A stretch of DNA of 64,000 nt from an uncultured Bacteroidales bacterium (GTDB taxonomy: Bacteria > Bacteroidota > Bacteroidia > Bacteroidales > Paludibacteraceae): contig CADAZU010000010.1 in assembly GCA_902792535.1 (NCBI GenBank), positions 62,001-126,000 on the forward strand, read 5' to 3'. The notes beneath the pieces were generated by a model that saw nothing but the letters and a program-made list of their open reading frames with translations, had not been told where the DNA came from and made no database searches. Both the position numbers and the translations under genes were made by a program. Below are positions 18,270 through 26,453 of the stretch, one piece after another; positions within the stretch are counted from its first letter, which is position 1, and every line of letters starts with the position of its first letter.

Positions 18270-19148
18270 CTAAAAAAGGCTCAAATCGGCATCTGTGATC
18301 GTTCCTTTGGGACGTTTTTTGCCGCGCGAGGGGGTCACATGAGGATTTGAAGATTTGAGGATTTGAGAATTTTGAGATTGAGGATCGAGGACGGAGAGGA
18401 TGATCTGTCTGGTCTGGTCGTCCGTCCATTTGCATTTATCTATGATCCATTCCAAGTAACTCTTGTCGATCCGCATCATGGACTCGATGGATTCGCCTTT
18501 GTGTCCGCCTTGGCTGAGGTAGTAATAATTGCCCCGTTTAATGAGCCAGCGGTCAAAGGAGATGAAGCGGAACTCTTCTCGTTGCGCCCATTCCCAGCCA
18601 TGCTCCGCCACCTGGGCTTTGAAGACCTCTATCGTAGCCATCACATCGTCCAGCGAGTTATGCGCACCCTCGAACGGATGACCATAATAGCGCGTGTACG
18701 CTGCCGTCAGGTTGCAATGGTATTTCTCGCCTGTCTCAGGGTCTATCTGTCCCGCCATGTGAATACGTTCCAGCGCCAGCGCATCATACCAGACACGGCC
18801 GTCAAAGACAAAATCCTTGCCGATACGCTTCAGGTTATAGTGCAAGATCGGGGCATCGTAGCCATTGCCGTTATAGGACAGAATGTCGCACCCTTCGGTG
18901 AACGCCATCAGCTCGTCATAGACGCTGCGAAGAGAAACGCCATTCTCCTGCAAGAAAGTCTTGGAGATATGATGTACCGCCTCCGCCTCCGCGGGAATAG
19001 TAAACTCCCCTTCCGGCAGGATATACCAGTCGCGGGTGTCTATCACATGCCAGTCCGCGGTGTCCACTTTGACGAGCGAGAGCTGGATGATATGGTCCTT
19101 CTGCACGTCCAGACCGGTGGTCTCTGTATCAAAACAAACGAGGTTCAT
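18270..19148 (-). CDS. 3'-5' exonuclease, DnaQ/DEDDh family
   Basis: A 292-aa exonuclease-fold protein. Motif I is CFDTETTGLD (residues 5-14), motif II is in ILSYNGNGYDAPIL near 92, and motif III is GAHNSLDDVMAT near 160, so the DEDDh set is complete. A second, unassigned domain follows with FISFDRWLIKRGNYYYLSQGGHKG, resembling the C-terminal part of exonuclease proteins that process DNA ends. Near the C-terminus (about 255-268) an in-frame ATTTGAAG repeat gives a Ser/Asn/Gln stretch. It is 32 nt downstream of the methyltransferase gene and probably in its operon. Confidence 0.85.
   Translation of the reverse strand: MNLVCFDTETTGLDVQKDHIIQLSLVKVDTADWHVIDTRDWYILPEGEFTIPAEAEAVHHISKTFLQENGVSLRSVYDELMAFTEGCDILSYNGNGYDAPILHYNLKRIGKDFVFDGRVWYDALALERIHMAGQIDPETGEKYHCNLTAAYTRYYGHPFEGAHNSLDDVMATIEVFKAQVAEHGWEWAQREEFRFISFDRWLIKRGNYYYLSQGGHKGESIESMMRIDKSYLEWIIDKCKWTDDQTRQIILSVLDPQSQNSQILKSSNPHVTPSRGKKRPKGTITDADLSLF
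18341..18388. repeat. ATTTGAAG repeat inside the exonuclease gene
   Basis: About 48 bp of GATTTGAAG/GATTTGAG units within the last 30 codons of the exonuclease gene. Confidence 0.85.
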
Positions 19149-19152
19149 TTGC

Positions 19153-19181
19153 TATTTGAAGATTTGATAATTTGAAGATTT
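19153..19181. repeat. ATTTGAAG repeat, intergenic
   Basis: About 29 bp of TATTTGAAGATTTGATAATT-type units between the methyltransferase stop and the exonuclease start. Confidence 0.8.
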
Positions 19182-20446
19182 TATTCCACATAAAGGACAA
19201 GCCCTTTGAGGTACTCGCCTTCGGGGTGGTAGATATTGATGGGATGGTCTTGGGGCTGATGGAGCTGGTGTAAGATCCGCACTTTGCGCCCCACTTGCGC
19301 TGCCGCAGAGAAGACCGCGAGACGGAATGCCTCTTTGTCCACCGCTTGGGAGCAAGAGAAGGTGAACAAGATGCCGCCCGGACGGATCATCTCAATCGCT
19401 TTGGCGTTGATACGCTGGTAGCCGCGCAGGGCATTCTTCACCGCGTCGCGGTGTTTGGCGAAAGCCGGCGGATCCAATATAATCAGATCGTACGTGCGCC
19501 CCTGCGCTTTCTGCGCCGTGAGGTACTCAAAGGCATCGGCAGCCACCGCGGTATGGTTCGTTGCGGACGGGAAATTCTTCGCCACATTGACGTTCACCAA
19601 TTCGATCGCTTTCTGGCTCACATCGACCGAATCCACCGTCTTGGCTCCTCCGCGGAGGGCGTAGAGCGAGAAACCGCCGGTGTAGCAGAACATATTGAGC
19701 ACATCCTTGTCTTTGGCATACCGCTCTACGAGCGCGCGGTTCTCACGCTGGTCGATAAAGAAACCTGTTTTCTGCCCCCGCAGCCAGTCGATGCGGAACT
19801 GCAAGCCGTTCTCAATAGACCAGAACTCCTCTCCGGTACTTGGTACTTCTAATCTCCCTGCGGTCGAACGATCTGCTTCGCGGTATGGGTCACTTGGTTC
19901 TTTAAGCCACCCCACTCTTTCTCCCTCTACGGGTGCCTTGAAGGGCAGGGTGTCATCGGATTTATAGTAGATATTCTGCACTTGCGGCACTTCGGCAAGG
20001 ATCGCTTCGGCTATCTCATTCCGGCAGACATGCATGCCCACCGAGTGCGCCTGAATGACCGCCGTCTCCGCATAGACATCCACGATCAGCCCCGGCAGAA
20101 AATCGCCTTCGCCATGAATGAGACGGAAGGTGTTGTTTTCCTTTTGGATCAGTCCGATCGCCTCTCGCATTTGGTAGGCTGCGCGAATGCGCTCCCGCCA
20201 GAAACCGGCAGGCAGCATCTCTACGCCAAACGCCAAGATACGCACGGCGATCGAGCCTACTTGCCAATGCCCGACTCCAAGGATCTCATTCGCCGCAGAG
20301 CGGACAGCAACCAACTCGCCCTCCTCGGGTGCTTCACTTTTATGCGCAGCGTCCAACACCACGCGCGCTATCGCTCCGCTGAACACCCACGGGTGAAAGC
20401 GTTTGAGCGACTCCTCTTTATGCGATTTAAGATAGATTGTTGTCAT
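19181..20446 (-). CDS. RlmI-like class I SAM-dependent rRNA methyltransferase
   Basis: A 421-aa protein with an N-terminal PUA domain (LKRFHPWVFSGAI, residues 13-25), a middle domain with GFFIDQRENRALV near 230 and a Rossmann methyltransferase domain with LNMFCYTGGFSLYAL near 250, the motif DLIILDPPAFAKHRD near 323 and FSCSQAVD near 375. This is the RlmI pattern of 23S rRNA m5C1962 methyltransferases. An insertion of about 25 aa near residues 186-212 precedes FRIDWLRGQKTGFF and looks non-conserved. Its ATG overlaps the previous stop by 4 nt. Confidence 0.9.
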   Translation of the reverse strand: MTTIYLKSHKEESLKRFHPWVFSGAIARVVLDAAHKSEAPEEGELVAVRSAANEILGVGHWQVGSIAVRILAFGVEMLPAGFWRERIRAAYQMREAIGLIQKENNTFRLIHGEGDFLPGLIVDVYAETAVIQAHSVGMHVCRNEIAEAILAEVPQVQNIYYKSDDTLPFKAPVEGERVGWLKEPSDPYREADRSTAGRLEVPSTGEEFWSIENGLQFRIDWLRGQKTGFFIDQRENRALVERYAKDKDVLNMFCYTGGFSLYALRGGAKTVDSVDVSQKAIELVNVNVAKNFPSATNHTAVAADAFEYLTAQKAQGRTYDLIILDPPAFAKHRDAVKNALRGYQRINAKAIEMIRPGGILFTFSCSQAVDKEAFRLAVFSAAAQVGRKVRILHQLHQPQDHPINIYHPEGEYLKGLVLYVE

Positions 20447-20982
20447 TCTACGCCGTGGGTCAAATCGTGGTACGCATGGAGCGACAAGTTGTCACTCACG
20501 TATTTGAGGGCATGGAGGTGCTTGAAACCCAGCGCGGCGATGAACGCCAGCTCCATATCGAAGACACAGTCCTTGTAATCCGACGCCAACACAAAATCCG
20601 TATTGGTATAGCAGATTGCACGAACGGTATCATGATCCAGCGGCAGTTCTGCTCCCAATGACTCATCGATCAGTTTCAACTCCGGTTCCGGATAAGTCAC
20701 ATTGGGGTGGTTCAGACGCACTTCCGTCACTTCGACCCACGTGCCCAGATCGAAATTCGCACTACCGGCATAGCCGATATTGTAAATCTCCGCCTCGCGG
20801 TCAAGGTCTTGCAGGGTTTGAATGATATTGATTGCGCCCACGCCCGTATAGATGAGTTCCGCCTCCTTCAGATCCAAGCCCAGTTGTTCACGCGCTTTGT
20901 CCAGCAAGACCTGCTCGCCTTCTTCCGCCATTACGATATATTTCTTAGCCGCAAGGGCACGATTAACTTCGTTCTTTGCCAT
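20443..20982 (-). CDS. Nucleoside phosphorylase-like protein (MTAN-type)
   Basis: A 179-aa protein. The stretch ELIYTGVGAINIIQTL followed by YNIGYAGSANFDLGTWV is characteristic of PNP/UDP-phosphorylase and MTA/SAH nucleosidase folds. FDMELAFIAALG supplies the usual substrate-binding Met-Glu, and VSDNLS the late Ser-Asp. It is shorter than typical (about 230 aa) but intact across the core. The substrate is not certain. An upstream ATG at 21156 is rejected because the promoter at 21003-21034 lies downstream of it. Confidence 0.8.
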   Translation of the reverse strand: MAKNEVNRALAAKKYIVMAEEGEQVLLDKAREQLGLDLKEAELIYTGVGAINIIQTLQDLDREAEIYNIGYAGSANFDLGTWVEVTEVRLNHPNVTYPEPELKLIDESLGAELPLDHDTVRAICYTNTDFVLASDYKDCVFDMELAFIAALGFKHLHALKYVSDNLSLHAYHDLTHGVE

Positions 20983-21002
20983 AGTTGAATTAAAATTTGC
21001 TG

Positions 21003-21034
21003 CAAAGGTACGAAGATTTTCTGAATTACGCAAG
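21003..21034 (-). promoter_or_regulatory. Promoter of the nucleosidase - methyltransferase - exonuclease operon
   Basis: TACCTTTG (21003-21010), 20 nt, CTTG (21031-21034). Confidence 0.8.
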
Positions 21035-21171
21035 AGAAAAGTGCATTTTTGTATGCTCAAATCGTAAATGGAGACGAGTTGTCTCTTATTTACATAGGCT
21101 GTGCATAGGCTGCTGACAGTATCGGCAATGGGTAACGGATGACTAAGAATATACAAGAATAACTAACGCTC

Positions 21172-21239
21172 GCGTTCGGCAAATGGATCGCAAGAGCCAT
21201 ACCGCTCCGCTAAATGGCAAGTGCGACCATTGCCTCCGC
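21172..21239. repeat. Hairpin element A, copy 2
   Basis: Same GCGTTCGGC start, GCCTCCGC end and ACCGCTCCGCTAA loop as copy 1. The stems read GCCAT/ATGGC, TCGCA/TGCGA and ATGG/CCAT, changed on both sides. No tRNA is recognisable beside this copy. Confidence 0.85.
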
Positions 21240-21242
21240 TCT

Positions 21243-21267
21243 CCCCAAAAATTAAAATTTTCGGGGG
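21243..21267. repeat. Hairpin element B, copy 2
   Basis: CCCC, an AAAATT/AATTTT stem, GGGG followed by CCCC. The stem sequence differs from copy 1 on both arms while the GC clamps are the same. Confidence 0.7.
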
Positions 21268-21291
21268 CCCCATAAATTGAAGAGAAAAAAA

Positions 21292-21425
21292 TGACATGGC
21301 AGAAATGGCAAAAGTGGCATAAAAAATGACATGACCGAATTGACCGGATTGACCGTTTGGGATGAAACGGTCAAAAAGGTCAAAACGGTCAGAACAAAAA
21401 ATTATATGTCAGTTTTGCCATGTCA
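21292..21425. repeat. Nested palindrome of 9-bp repeats
   Basis: Outer arms TGACATGGCA (21292-21301) and TGCCATGTCA (21416-21425). Inner arms TGACAT/ATGTCA. The core has three TGACCG units spaced 9 bp (21332, 21341, 21350) facing CGGTCA, GGTCA and CGGTCA (21368-21391). The region 20983-21543 otherwise contains no gene. Confidence 0.8.
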
Positions 21426-21488
21426 AAAATTACCCAAAATCTGTTTACTAATTTCAGGAAAAGTCAAATTCTATTAAAAAAATGTACG

Positions 21489-21531
21489 TGAGACTTTGGG
21501 ACTTTAAAGTCTCATAGTCTCAAAGTCTCAG
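21489..21531. repeat. GAGACTTT/AGTCTCA 8-bp inverted repeat array
   Basis: Two GAGACTTT-like units are followed by three AGTCTCAA-like units, which together form an imperfect palindrome ahead of the 61-aa gene's stop. Confidence 0.75.
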
Positions 21532-21543
21532 TGCAAATTTTTA

Positions 21544-21729
21544 CTATTTATCAAACCAGCCGTCCTCTTTGTTGCGGTCGCGATAGTATCTGTTGCGCTC
21601 TTCTTTGGACATATTGCGCGTGTCTTTGTTATATTGAGACATACGATCGTAGTAATCGGCTGACGCTTTGATACCACTTTTCCATGCTCTTTTCATACGA
21701 TTGATTTGAGCGCTTTGCGCAGCCTGCAA
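21544..21729 (-). CDS. Small basic protein, start uncertain
   Basis: A frame of 61 codons opening at a TTG (21729). The same frame stays open upstream to about 21776, where it would overlap the previous gene's stop and add a hydrophobic stretch (KPFFSYWLFFALQ), suggesting a signal or membrane anchor, but no ATG is available. The C-terminal half is strongly charged (SKEERNRYYRDRNKEDGWF). The family is not recognised. It is last in the run of membrane-protein genes 22936-21544. Confidence 0.45.
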   Translation of the reverse strand: MQAAQSAQINRMKRAWKSGIKASADYYDRMSQYNKDTRNMSKEERNRYYRDRNKEDGWFDK

Positions 21730-21769
21730 TGCAAAGAACAGCCAGTAGGAAAAGAATGGTTTATATATT

Positions 21770-22414
21770 TTAATCAGGGATGATAGCGTTCTCTTTGAGT
21801 TTAATGCCTTTTAGTTTAGTCCTAAAGGGAATGAATTGCGATAACAGCAAAACAGGCGCAATATACTTAACCCACGTTTTGATGGAATAGGATTTAAGGC
21901 CTAAGACATGTTCGTTTCCGCACAATAGTGCAAGGCCGGAAATGGCTTCTAAAATGATGGGCAAGGCAAGTAGTGTCATTGCAATAATCAATATGACCTG
22001 ATATGATCGCGGAGTCGCATCTTCCAGAGGTTGTTTTCTAAGCATGAAAAGCCATACGATGCCGGCTACTAACAATATCATGCGCCAACAGAAAGGAGGC
22101 CAAATACTATGGTAATAGGTGTAGATAGAAGAAAATACAAGTGTCCCGATCAATGCTATGAATAAACAAACTGTCAAAAAAAGAAAGGATTTCATTGCAT
22201 CTATTGGTCGTTTTTTGTACAAGCCTATAACAGCGATAATGAGGCTGATTGGTAGCGAATCGAATATCAGACGAGTGCGAATGTCTATCCACAAGTCAAA
22301 GCAATATGCTGTCGGATAAGCATAATAGATGATATACCGCGCAACAATATACAGCGCGTAAACAATCATGCCGATTGCGGCAATGAGTGTGGTTGTTTTA
22401 AAAGAAGGTTTCAT
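21770..22414 (-). CDS. Multi-pass membrane protein of unknown function
   Basis: A 214-aa protein with about six hydrophobic segments (near residues 8-30, 50-65, 75-97, 106-122, 138-158, 185-200) and short charged loops. No catalytic or transport motif is recognised. Its ATG overlaps the stop of a 25-codon ORF by 4 nt, so translational coupling is likely. It belongs to a group of very small membrane genes. Confidence 0.75.
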   Translation of the reverse strand: MKPSFKTTTLIAAIGMIVYALYIVARYIIYYAYPTAYCFDLWIDIRTRLIFDSLPISLIIAVIGLYKKRPIDAMKSFLFLTVCLFIALIGTLVFSSIYTYYHSIWPPFCWRMILLVAGIVWLFMLRKQPLEDATPRSYQVILIIAMTLLALPIILEAISGLALLCGNEHVLGLKSYSIKTWVKYIAPVLLLSQFIPFRTKLKGIKLKENAIIPD

Positions 22415-22488
22415 TTTCTTGATAGTTTGTCTATGACTTTCATAATGATAATGCCGCAGATGATGAATAAAATCATTGCCAATAACAT
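22411..22488 (-). CDS. 25-aa single-pass membrane micro-protein
   Basis: MLLAMILFIICGIIIMKVID then a basic tail (KLSRK). One hydrophobic helix with positive residues after it. Its stop overlaps the next gene's ATG (ATGA), and its ATG begins 1 nt after the 23-aa ORF's stop. The tight coupling is the main evidence that it is real. Confidence 0.6.
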   Translation of the reverse strand: MLLAMILFIICGIIIMKVIDKLSRK

Positions 22489-22489
22489 A

Positions 22490-22561
22490 CTATTCCCCCT
22501 TTCTTCCCCAAATGATGTACCACAAAGTAAAAGCGATAAGTCCGGTAATTAAAGCTGACAT
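22490..22561 (-). CDS. 23-aa single-pass membrane micro-protein
   Basis: MSALITGLIAFTLWYIIWGR followed by KGE: a single hydrophobic helix with a basic end. It is the first coding unit after one copy of a 29-bp direct repeat (22570-22598) and runs into the 25-aa ORF with a 1-nt gap. Confidence 0.55.
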   Translation of the reverse strand: MSALITGLIAFTLWYIIWGRKGE

Positions 22562-22569
22562 AATTTCAA

Positions 22570-22598
22570 GCACTGGTTCGTGTCGTGCGCAACTTTTA
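22570..22598. repeat. 29-bp direct repeat, copy 1
   Basis: TTCGTGTCGTGCGCAACTTT plus flanks. Differs from 23087-23115 at two positions. On the minus strand each copy sits just upstream of a start codon (22561 and 23079). Confidence 0.85.
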
Positions 22599-22618
22599 GT
22601 TTATGAGTGACTTAATTC

Positions 22619-22930
22619 TTATAAAAACATTTGACAGGAGCCTAGGAGAATACCTGTTGCAAACCTGCGCCAATTAGTACTTTCCTTGATTCCTAATCGC
22701 TGGATAGTCCAATCTATTGCTAAGGGCAAGCAACTTGCGATGGCTATAGGCATACAATGGGGAACCGGTAATATCAAACGAGCTATAGTAGCAATCATAC
22801 CTCCGACTAATAAACCTGTACACCTCCAACATAAAGGGAACACGAATTTTCCGATATGTGGTGCGCGTTCAGCCCGCAGGTTACACAATGGTACTCGACC
22901 AAAATTATATTTGAGATTCTGCAGATACAT
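22619..22930 (-). CDS. DUF2085 membrane protein
   Basis: A 103-aa membrane protein. The motif CNLRAERAPHIGKFVFPLCW with CTG after it (residues about 15-37) contains the spaced cysteines and Arg/Glu typical of DUF2085, followed by two or three hydrophobic helices and a C-terminal segment with IKESTNWRRFATG. Function is unknown; the cysteines could bind metal. The frame is open further upstream, but ATG at 22930, 5 nt after the preceding lipoprotein stop, gives the usual family length. Confidence 0.8.
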   Translation of the reverse strand: MYLQNLKYNFGRVPLCNLRAERAPHIGKFVFPLCWRCTGLLVGGMIATIARLILPVPHCMPIAIASCLPLAIDWTIQRLGIKESTNWRRFATGILLGSCQMFL

Positions 22931-22935
22931 GTTAG

Positions 22936-23079
22936 TTAATGGCAGAAAAAACATACAAGAACCAAAATCACAATCCACATAGGGATTACCATGTAGCCTG
23001 TACCGCAATCATCACAACTGGTCATCAACATGGTCATGGCAGATAAGATAGTCATAATTTTCAAGCTGTTGGTCTTCAT
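22936..23079 (-). CDS. 47-aa lipoprotein-like membrane peptide
   Basis: Starts MKTNSLKIMTILSAMTMLMT followed by SCDD: a signal sequence ending in a plausible lipobox (LMTS-C, Cys at about 22), then a short Cys-containing stretch and a second hydrophobic segment (MWIVILVLVCFFC). Not recognised as a family. It precedes DUF2085 by 5 nt and follows the second copy of the 29-bp repeat, so it looks like the first gene of the unit. Confidence 0.6.
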   Translation of the reverse strand: MKTNSLKIMTILSAMTMLMTSCDDCGTGYMVIPMWIVILVLVCFFCH

Positions 23080-23086
23080 AACTCAT

Positions 23087-23115
23087 GCACTATTTCGTGT
23101 CGTGCGCAACTTTTA
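23087..23115. repeat. 29-bp direct repeat, copy 2
   Basis: Near-identical to 22570-22598. The two copies bracket the 47-aa and DUF2085 genes (about 517 bp apart). Confidence 0.85.
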
Positions 23116-23153
23116 AAGGATTATTATTTTGTCTTACATCTATTAATGCACAA

Positions 23154-23184
23154 AAAGAGCGAAAGGTAACCCTTCCGCTCGAAA
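23154..23184. terminator. Bidirectional hairpin terminator after the CHAT gene
   Basis: Ten-bp stem GAGCGAAAGG/CCTTCCGCTC (one G-T pair) with loop TAAC and A/T runs on both sides, 20-45 nt past the CHAT stop. Confidence 0.85.
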
Positions 23185-23199
23185 AAAATGATTTTTTTG

Positions 23200-25752
23200 T
23201 TAGTCTAACATTATAAATCCGGCCCAATAATAAGGGGCTTTGTACTGGCTGCGGACATGGTTTTGAGCATTATGGAAAGCTTCACGTTTAGACTGATGCT
23301 TGGAAATCAGATTTCGATAGAACTCTGTCATTAAGAGTTGCGTCGCTTTGTCATCCACTTTCCATAAAGACATTACAAGAGTTTGTGCTCCAGCTTGTTT
23401 GAACGCACGCTGTAAGCCGAATACCCCTGCATCAGTTAGCTCTCCTAAACCAGTTTCACATGCAGATAATACAAGTAACTTCGTATTGCTCAAATCTAAG
23501 AGTGATATCTCCTTTGCAGTAAGGATTCCGTCATCCGCCCTACCAGACACAACTGTCTGACGTCCAGAGTATGCATCATTTGCTCCAGAGAAAAGAAGAC
23601 CGCATCTCATCAATGGATCAATCATTGTCGTACCTTGTGGAGTTGTTTGCTCAACAAAAGGTTCATTAGATGCTCTATCATTATCCCAATAGAAACCATG
23701 TGTGGCAACGTGCAAGATTTGCGGAGAATTACCAGATAAAGCCTTGAACGATTCTTCATTAGCGTTATATGATTCGAAGACTTTGAATTTAAAATGAGCC
23801 TTTGATAATAGTTTCGAGATGTCTGTCACCTCAATTTTAGTGCCATATAGAGGTTTTACACTAGCTCTGTTTCTATTACTAACATTTATGTTATCATGAT
23901 TAGGAAACCTGTTTTGATATTTATCACTCTCTGCTATAAATGCATCTACATCATCTATTCCATACTGAATATTTCCATACAGAACAGCTTCTTTCTTGGA
24001 GTTTTGAGTATAAGGTATTGCAATCTCTTTAGTCGAACTTAAGCGAATAAGATTGTAGTGGTCTGATAAAACAGTTTTACTATCAACAGGCAATGCTTCA
24101 ATTGATAATTGCAGCAAAACTCCTGATGGCGCAAAATACACCCTATCCCCCTCTTTAATATATTGTGTTAGCGGTATCCATAGTGCCTCATATAATTTTG
24201 TGCCATTTTCATCTTTTCCATATTTATACACTTCGCCTGCGTCTCCGTTAAACTGAAGAAATTTTGGAGGTTCCATTCCAAATGGTTCCATATATTGTTT
24301 CCATGAATCCATTTGACTTTTAATATCTTCTGGATAATAACGTTTAAAATCCTTTAGATACACTAACTTGGGTTCCTTATATTCTTTACGTAAAATCAGT
24401 GCCCAATACTGATCCACAGCACCTGCGTTGATAAATTCTATGGCGACATCATTCTCATGTAACTTTGCTTGAATATTATTCCATGTAATATTCTGTTCGT
24501 TCTTATGTTGTGCATAAGCATTACTAATAAAAGCAAGTTGTCTTTCGTTAGAAGCTATAGATTTCCTAAAAGCATCAGTTATCGAATCATCTAAGTACTT
24601 TTGAGCTTGCATTTGCAGAAGTTGTGCTTTTTGAGAGATAACTTGGTCGTATAAATGGATAATTGTATCGTCTCCAGTTTCAGTTATGTATTGTCGCAAT
24701 CTCTTATTTGTGCGGAGTAGTATATCCTTCTTGAAAAGCTCGTTATTATATATTTCTCCAGGAATGTTAGATGGATATGCGCTATAATTTGTACCTAAGA
24801 TTATGTTATTGTCATAAAAAAATGGTCTACGTGAATTCCACCACAAAAGGGCATCCTTATCGGACATGGAGGTTAATGCGTTATCAACGTTTTGACGAGT
24901 CAGTTCGAAATATCGAGGGATATATGTCCAAATATCACCTATCATATTTAATTGATAACACAGATATATAAATGAATTATAAAACTCAACATGCAGATTT
25001 TTGTTAAATTTTGGATTATCCAATATCTTTTTTATTGTGCTATACGGAAGAAGTTGTTCTGCTGAAGGACTATGTGTTTTATTATCATCAAGGAAAGAAC
25101 TATAGTTAATTGCGAAATAGGGATATTTGTGTGCGTATAAGTTGCTTAATAGCCAATGAGAAATTACATATATTGCATTTAATGTTTCTTGTTCTGTCGA
25201 TTTGCACCTTGTGGAGTTTAAATGTGAATCTAGTGAAGAGATGAGTCTTTCGCTCAAGTCGATAGCCTTATCGGTATTATGAATGTAATCATAATATGAA
25301 ATTTTAGCAACTTCATATTGGTAAGCTTGAATCGATTGAGTTCCAAATGTTTTGTGAATATATTCAGTAGCGCTAAATAAGTCAACTTCGAGTACTATAG
25401 GTTTCGCATGTGGGTAGTAGTTCATTGTACAATCCTCAAGTAACGCAAAATATATATCCTTCGACAATAGACTTTTTAATGTGGGGTCCTGCTTTACCCA
25501 AGTGTATGCAGTGGCAAGGCAATTATATCGGCCTTCCATATCGCCTATTTTTCCCAAATATGACGCCGCGGATATTAAATAAATGACTGTTGTCGAATCT
25601 TTGCGCCCTTGTTTAAGCAGAAACTCCAAGTCATCCAATATAGCAGCAGGATTATCTTGTGTGCTGTAGTTGCGCACAGAATCTGTTGCACTATTTGCGG
25701 ATATAGACAATGTAAAAAATAATAATGTAAAAAAAACGAATGTCTTCTTCAT
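23200..25752 (-). CDS. Exported CHAT-domain (caspase-like) protease
   Basis: An 850-aa protein with a signal peptide (about 1-19). Residues 40-400 look like a helical repeat (TPR-like) region, 400-450 a coiled coil, and about 540-850 a CHAT protease domain. The CHAT catalytic pair is visible: His in LHVATHGFYWDN near 701 and Cys in LVLSACETGLGELTDAG near 762. The C-terminal YYWAGFIMLD is the usual CHAT ending. CHAT proteins are relatives of caspases and separase. This one acts outside the cytoplasm. It follows the 213-aa exported gene by 43 nt and lies downstream of a sigma/anti-sigma/metacaspase operon. Confidence 0.92.
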   Translation of the reverse strand: MKKTFVFFTLLFFTLSISANSATDSVRNYSTQDNPAAILDDLEFLLKQGRKDSTTVIYLISAASYLGKIGDMEGRYNCLATAYTWVKQDPTLKSLLSKDIYFALLEDCTMNYYPHAKPIVLEVDLFSATEYIHKTFGTQSIQAYQYEVAKISYYDYIHNTDKAIDLSERLISSLDSHLNSTRCKSTEQETLNAIYVISHWLLSNLYAHKYPYFAINYSSFLDDNKTHSPSAEQLLPYSTIKKILDNPKFNKNLHVEFYNSFIYLCYQLNMIGDIWTYIPRYFELTRQNVDNALTSMSDKDALLWWNSRRPFFYDNNIILGTNYSAYPSNIPGEIYNNELFKKDILLRTNKRLRQYITETGDDTIIHLYDQVISQKAQLLQMQAQKYLDDSITDAFRKSIASNERQLAFISNAYAQHKNEQNITWNNIQAKLHENDVAIEFINAGAVDQYWALILRKEYKEPKLVYLKDFKRYYPEDIKSQMDSWKQYMEPFGMEPPKFLQFNGDAGEVYKYGKDENGTKLYEALWIPLTQYIKEGDRVYFAPSGVLLQLSIEALPVDSKTVLSDHYNLIRLSSTKEIAIPYTQNSKKEAVLYGNIQYGIDDVDAFIAESDKYQNRFPNHDNINVSNRNRASVKPLYGTKIEVTDISKLLSKAHFKFKVFESYNANEESFKALSGNSPQILHVATHGFYWDNDRASNEPFVEQTTPQGTTMIDPLMRCGLLFSGANDAYSGRQTVVSGRADDGILTAKEISLLDLSNTKLLVLSACETGLGELTDAGVFGLQRAFKQAGAQTLVMSLWKVDDKATQLLMTEFYRNLISKHQSKREAFHNAQNHVRSQYKAPYYWAGFIMLD

Positions 25753-25795
25753 ATTAGGATGAACTATTTATAAGAGATTATAACCCTAATGTTTG

Positions 25796-26437
25796 CTATT
25801 TTCTTGATTTAACATATTGTAAATACTCTTCAAGGTTAAAAAGCATATCAGGTTTTAACATTACATTAGGTATCGATTGTCTTATACTTTCTAAATTAAT
25901 TGCTTCTATTAGAAGTTTTTCTGCCAAAGGATAATTATACTCCTGTATATTTACTAAAGAATAACCAAATAAAGTCCCAATAGCACTATAGTATAGCTCG
26001 TGTTTACGAGATGAGTATGTAGCATCTTTTTGAATTATTTCATCCATCATTTGGATTGCAATATGATAATAATTTAAAGCCATATCAAAGGTTTTCATCG
26101 CGTCAGGAATATTATTTTCCGTCAACATAAAATAATTCGCGATATCACTTAATAAATCTGCACTATATTGGTATAGCGAAACTGCTTGTAGTTGAGAAAG
26201 GCCAGATTTAAGTGCAATATTCGCAAACTCATCGTACTTGAGTATATCAAGTTGTCCGTCATATTCATCTTTATCATATGACCAAGAAATGGTTTTGAAA
26301 TTTTTCACTGCATTATTATATTGCCCCCTATTGATGTCCTCAACAATCATTTTTTTCTGAGAGATATAATAAGTTTGTGAAAATAGGGATGTCCCCAAGA
26401 CAAGACATAAACTAATTAACATGATTGAACGTTTCAT
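25796..26437 (-). CDS. Exported helical protein, partner of the CHAT protease
   Basis: A 213-aa protein with a signal peptide (about 1-20, ending LFS) and an all-helical mature part in which ALNYYHIAIQMMDEII and LAEKLLIEAINLESI resemble degenerate TPR helices. No enzyme motif. It is co-directional with the CHAT gene 43 nt downstream, and a CHAT C-terminal fragment lies immediately upstream. It may bind the CHAT protein or be its target; that is inference. Confidence 0.7.
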   Translation of the reverse strand: MKRSIMLISLCLVLGTSLFSQTYYISQKKMIVEDINRGQYNNAVKNFKTISWSYDKDEYDGQLDILKYDEFANIALKSGLSQLQAVSLYQYSADLLSDIANYFMLTENNIPDAMKTFDMALNYYHIAIQMMDEIIQKDATYSSRKHELYYSAIGTLFGYSLVNIQEYNYPLAEKLLIEAINLESIRQSIPNVMLKPDMLFNLEEYLQYVKSRK

Positions 26438-26453
26438 ATGCGTAGTATTTTGA

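Noticed and set aside
22570..23115. Transposon bounded by the 29-bp direct repeats
   Set aside because: No transposase, no inverted ends and no target duplication; each copy sits just before a start codon, so a duplicated leader is a better reading.
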